Below, piece by piece: positions 62,218 to 64,000 of a stretch of DNA of 64,000 bases. The notes under the pieces were generated by a model. It made no database searches. It worked only from the letters and a program-made list of their open reading frames with translations, and was not told the DNA's origin. Each line of letters begins with the position of its first letter. The stretch's first letter is position 1. This stretch comes from Actinomadura sp. NBRC 104425 (GTDB lineage: Bacteria; Actinomycetota; Actinomycetes; Streptosporangiales; Streptosporangiaceae), in the NCBI RefSeq assembly GCF_030269545.1, contig NZ_BSTN01000031.1, forward strand, positions 1 to 64,000, written 5' to 3'. The translations under genes and the position numbers were made by a program.

Positions 62218-63136
62218 ATGTCTTCCGAAACGATCGAGATCACCGTGCCGGAGCAGGTCACCGCGACCTTCGTCGTCGCGTCCGACCGGGCCGACCCGCC
62301 GCTTCCGGCCAAGGGGCTGCCCGAGCCGCTCGGCCGCCGCGGCGGCCGAGCGGCTCGGCACGCCCGCCCTGTCGGTGACCGCCTACCGCGCCGACGCCTC
62401 GCCCTTTGACCTGCACCGTCCCCTGCACGCGCCCGACGAGGAGGACGCCGCGTCGGCGCGGAAGGCCGCGCACCATTTCGGAGTCACCGCCGCCGTTCCC
62501 GCCCACGACCTGCCGTTCGGTCTCCAGCTGGCCCGCGCGGTGGCCGGCGCCCTCGCGGACGCCGTCGCGGGCGTCCCGATCGACATCGACACCCGCCAGG
62601 TCGTGCCGTTCTGGGACGGCCCCGAGCCGTCGCGGTTCGCGCTGGCCGACGACTGGCTGGGCGCCTGGCTGCCGCCCGGCCCGGTCGCCCCCCGCTGCCC
62701 GGCGGCCGACGACGACCACGACGGCTGCGCCTGCCTGGAATTCACCACCCGCGGCCTGACCCGCTTCGGCCTGCCCGAACTGCGCATGACCGCCGTCGGC
62801 TGCCGCCACGACCTCGCCGCCCTCAACGTCCTGCGCACGACGGCCCAACGCCTGCTCCCCCTCGGTGCAAGCCCGGGCCGCCACGTCCTCCCCAGGGAGC
62901 TCCCCCTCACCGGCGTAGACTTCGGCGCCTACTGGGGAACCGACGAACCGATGTGGAACGGCCCCCCGCTCCCCGTCCGACTCACCCCGCTCCGCCCGAA
63001 CCTGCTGAGGGTCGGCCCTCCCGCCGACTGGCCCGGCTCGCTGAACGAGTGGCTGTGGAACGAACTCCCACCGGCCCTCTACGACCTGGTCAGCTACACC
63101 CCCGACCACTCATCCCCACCCCAGCGGCAACCCTGA
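62218..63136 (+). pseudogene. Hypothetical protein, frameshifted near its start
   Basis: ATG at 62218, with AGGAGG 5-6 bp upstream, begins M-S-S-E-T-I-E-I-T-V-P-E-Q-V-T-A. Protein-like sequence later moves to another frame (A-A-E-R-L-G-T-P-A-L-S-V-T-A-Y-R-A-D) that runs to TGA 63134-63136. Removing one G near 62331 joins both into about 305 residues (K-G-L-P-E-P-L then A-A-A-A-A-E-R-L-G). The break is inside a 34-bp perfect palindrome, so an extra base from slippage or a sequencing/assembly error are both possible. No family is recognised; the C-terminal part has C-x-C and many Pro. Confidence 0.6.
62323..62356. repeat. 34-bp perfect palindrome within a gene
   Basis: From GAGCCGCTCGGCCGCC to GGCGGCCGAGCGGCTC the sequence equals its own complement without a spacer, with centre between 62339 and 62340. 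It coincides with the frame change in the hypothetical gene. It could form a cruciform or RNA hairpin. Confidence 0.9.
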
Positions 63137-63909
63137 AAGAAGGCAGCACCGAAGCTCCATCACCCATCCACACCGGCACCACCATCCCCCGACACCTCCA
63201 GCCGCGTGCCCGACGCGGAAGCGCCCACCCCACCAGCCGCCGTCGCCCCCACGGCCGACCGACCCCACCAACACCGCCGTGCCGACCTCTGAGCACCGGG
63301 CCGCCCCCACCACAACGACGGCGCATCCCGCAGAAACAGCAACCCCTCAGTCAGGATGGAGAACGGATCGACGGCGTCCACAGATGCAGCCTGATCGCCA
63401 CGACGTAACCTCCACTCCAACGGTCCGGCGGCCCGTCCCCCTTCAGCTGCACGGGGAGCCACCATGCCTCCACATCCCCGCAGCGCAGGGGTCCCGTAGT
63501 GGTCCTTGCGCAGCCAACTGGCGACCTCGTTGCGGCAGGAGCGATCGGAGATTTCGCAAATCCAGCCATGAATCAGCCCAGGCGGCGTCGATGAACCATT
63601 GCCGACCGCCCCACCAGCCGACAACACGCACCACCGATCATCAGTCAGCGGCGAACTCCAACCCTGGGCAGACGCACACCCCGCGCAAACATCCGACATC
63701 CACGCCATCAACGCGAGAATCCTCGCGGACGACCACACCCCGTAGACCTCGGTGCCCGAAAACGCACCGAGGAGCAGCCGACGCCGAAGCAGGCACAACA
63801 CCGAGTACTCCGACACCCCGCGCCCAGCTCGAGGCCGCACCACAAGGACCGAGTCGCAGGAGGCGGCATCACGAGGGACAAGCAGCGGCAGGGGCGATGG
63901 AACGTGGTG
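63137..63909. other. Gene-poor stretch of 773 bp
   Basis: Base composition drops relative to the rest of the window and no frame gives a recognisable protein. A minus-strand frame (63160-63843) and a plus-strand frame (63279-63947) are open but rich in Arg, Ser, Cys and Pro in unlikely mixtures. A short plus-strand stretch ending at TAG near 63747 reads more like protein (W-A-D-A-H-P-A-Q-T-S-D-I-H-A-I-N-A-R-I-L-A-D-D), perhaps the end of a decayed gene. Confidence 0.4.
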
Positions 63910-64000
63910 TCAGCGTTCGGCGGCCAAGCGCACGCCGAGGCCGATGAACACGCCGCCCGTCGCGACGTCGATCCGGCGGCGGGCGGCCTGCCTGCGGCGC
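63910..64000 (-). CDS. LysE-family exporter, C-terminal end (cut by window edge)
   Basis: The last 29 residues and TGA are present: R-R-R-I-D-V-A-T-G-G-V-F-I-G-L-G-V-R-L-A-A-E-R. The pattern R-x-I-D-x-x-T-G-x-x-x-I-G-L-G-x-R-L-A is the standard final helix of LysE/RhtB amino-acid exporters. The rest of the gene lies beyond the right edge. Confidence 0.75.
   Translation of the reverse strand, partial: RRRQAARRRIDVATGGVFIGLGVRLAAER

Noticed and set aside
63160..63843. A 227-codon minus-strand gene near the right end
   Set aside because: Residue composition (many Cys, Trp, Arg and Ser in no pattern) and lack of a ribosome-binding site argue against a real protein.

Overview
The window is 64 kb of very GC-rich (roughly 73-75% by eye) actinomycete chromosome. 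GTG and TTG starts are frequent, coding is dense on both strands, and several gene sets are typical of actinomycetes (MbtH-linked NRPS siderophore locus with DtxR/IdeR-type iron boxes, binding-protein sugar ABC operon without its own ATPase, PaaX and CGNR regulators, CDGSH/HemK-like pair). A member of the Streptosporangiales/Thermomonosporaceae (Actinomadura-like) is my best guess, but the taxon is an inference. I see no tRNA, rRNA or CRISPR.

Layout. 0-5.7 kb: a transposase 3' end at the edge, a PLP aminotransferase, a secreted GH5 hydrolase divergent from a TetR regulator with a repeated operator, then a scarred stretch in which a TIGR03086-like gene and an AraC-type regulator, divergent from each other, have both lost their 5' ends. 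5.7-9.6 kb: a 3-hydroxyisobutyrate-dehydrogenase-like enzyme and an MHS-type MFS carrier, divergent from a PaaX-type repressor. 9.7-22.7 kb: an iron-regulated hydroxamate siderophore locus with a FhuF-like reductase, a two-subunit ABC exporter, MbtH, a one-A-domain NRPS, ornithine N-hydroxylase, hydroxyornithine formyltransferase and an M20 hydrolase. Two iron boxes (one overlapped by a second copy) sit where the two transcription units start. 22.7-33.4 kb: an alpha-glucoside uptake and breakdown operon (LacI, lipoprotein, two permeases, GH13 and two alpha/alpha-barrel glycosidases). 33.5-43 kb: an FAD oxidoreductase, a GCS2-like ligase, a haem-oxygenase-like redox protein, CDGSH and a frameshifted HemK-like methyltransferase, a divergent amidohydrolase/glutamine synthetase-like pair (the two halves of FluG), and a CGNR regulator.

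43-55.4 kb: an LVIVD-repeat secreted protein and a peptide-type solute-binding protein, followed by a nitrite/nitric-oxide island. The island encodes a membrane-anchored copper nitrite reductase with a built-in cupredoxin, an NnrS-like membrane protein, a hemerythrin-DUF2249 protein, a cysteine-rich HTH regulator and a quinol NO reductase with a small partner. Together they should turn nitrite into nitrous oxide or detoxify NO. The island is bracketed by a gap-free direct repeat of 294 bp (about 90% identical by hand count). The left copy holds the end of the intact binding protein plus a scrap of the TPR gene tail. The right copy holds a scrap of the binding protein plus the end of the intact TPR gene. 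This is the pattern expected if the island inserted by recombination in a shared 3'-end junction, and I regard it as the most interesting structure in the window.

55.4-64 kb: housekeeping-type genes (TPR protein, RecD2 helicase, soluble Ser/Thr kinase, TenA-like protein, citrate synthase), a hypothetical gene frameshifted inside a 34-bp perfect palindrome, a gene-poor stretch, and the 3' end of a LysE-type exporter running off the right edge.
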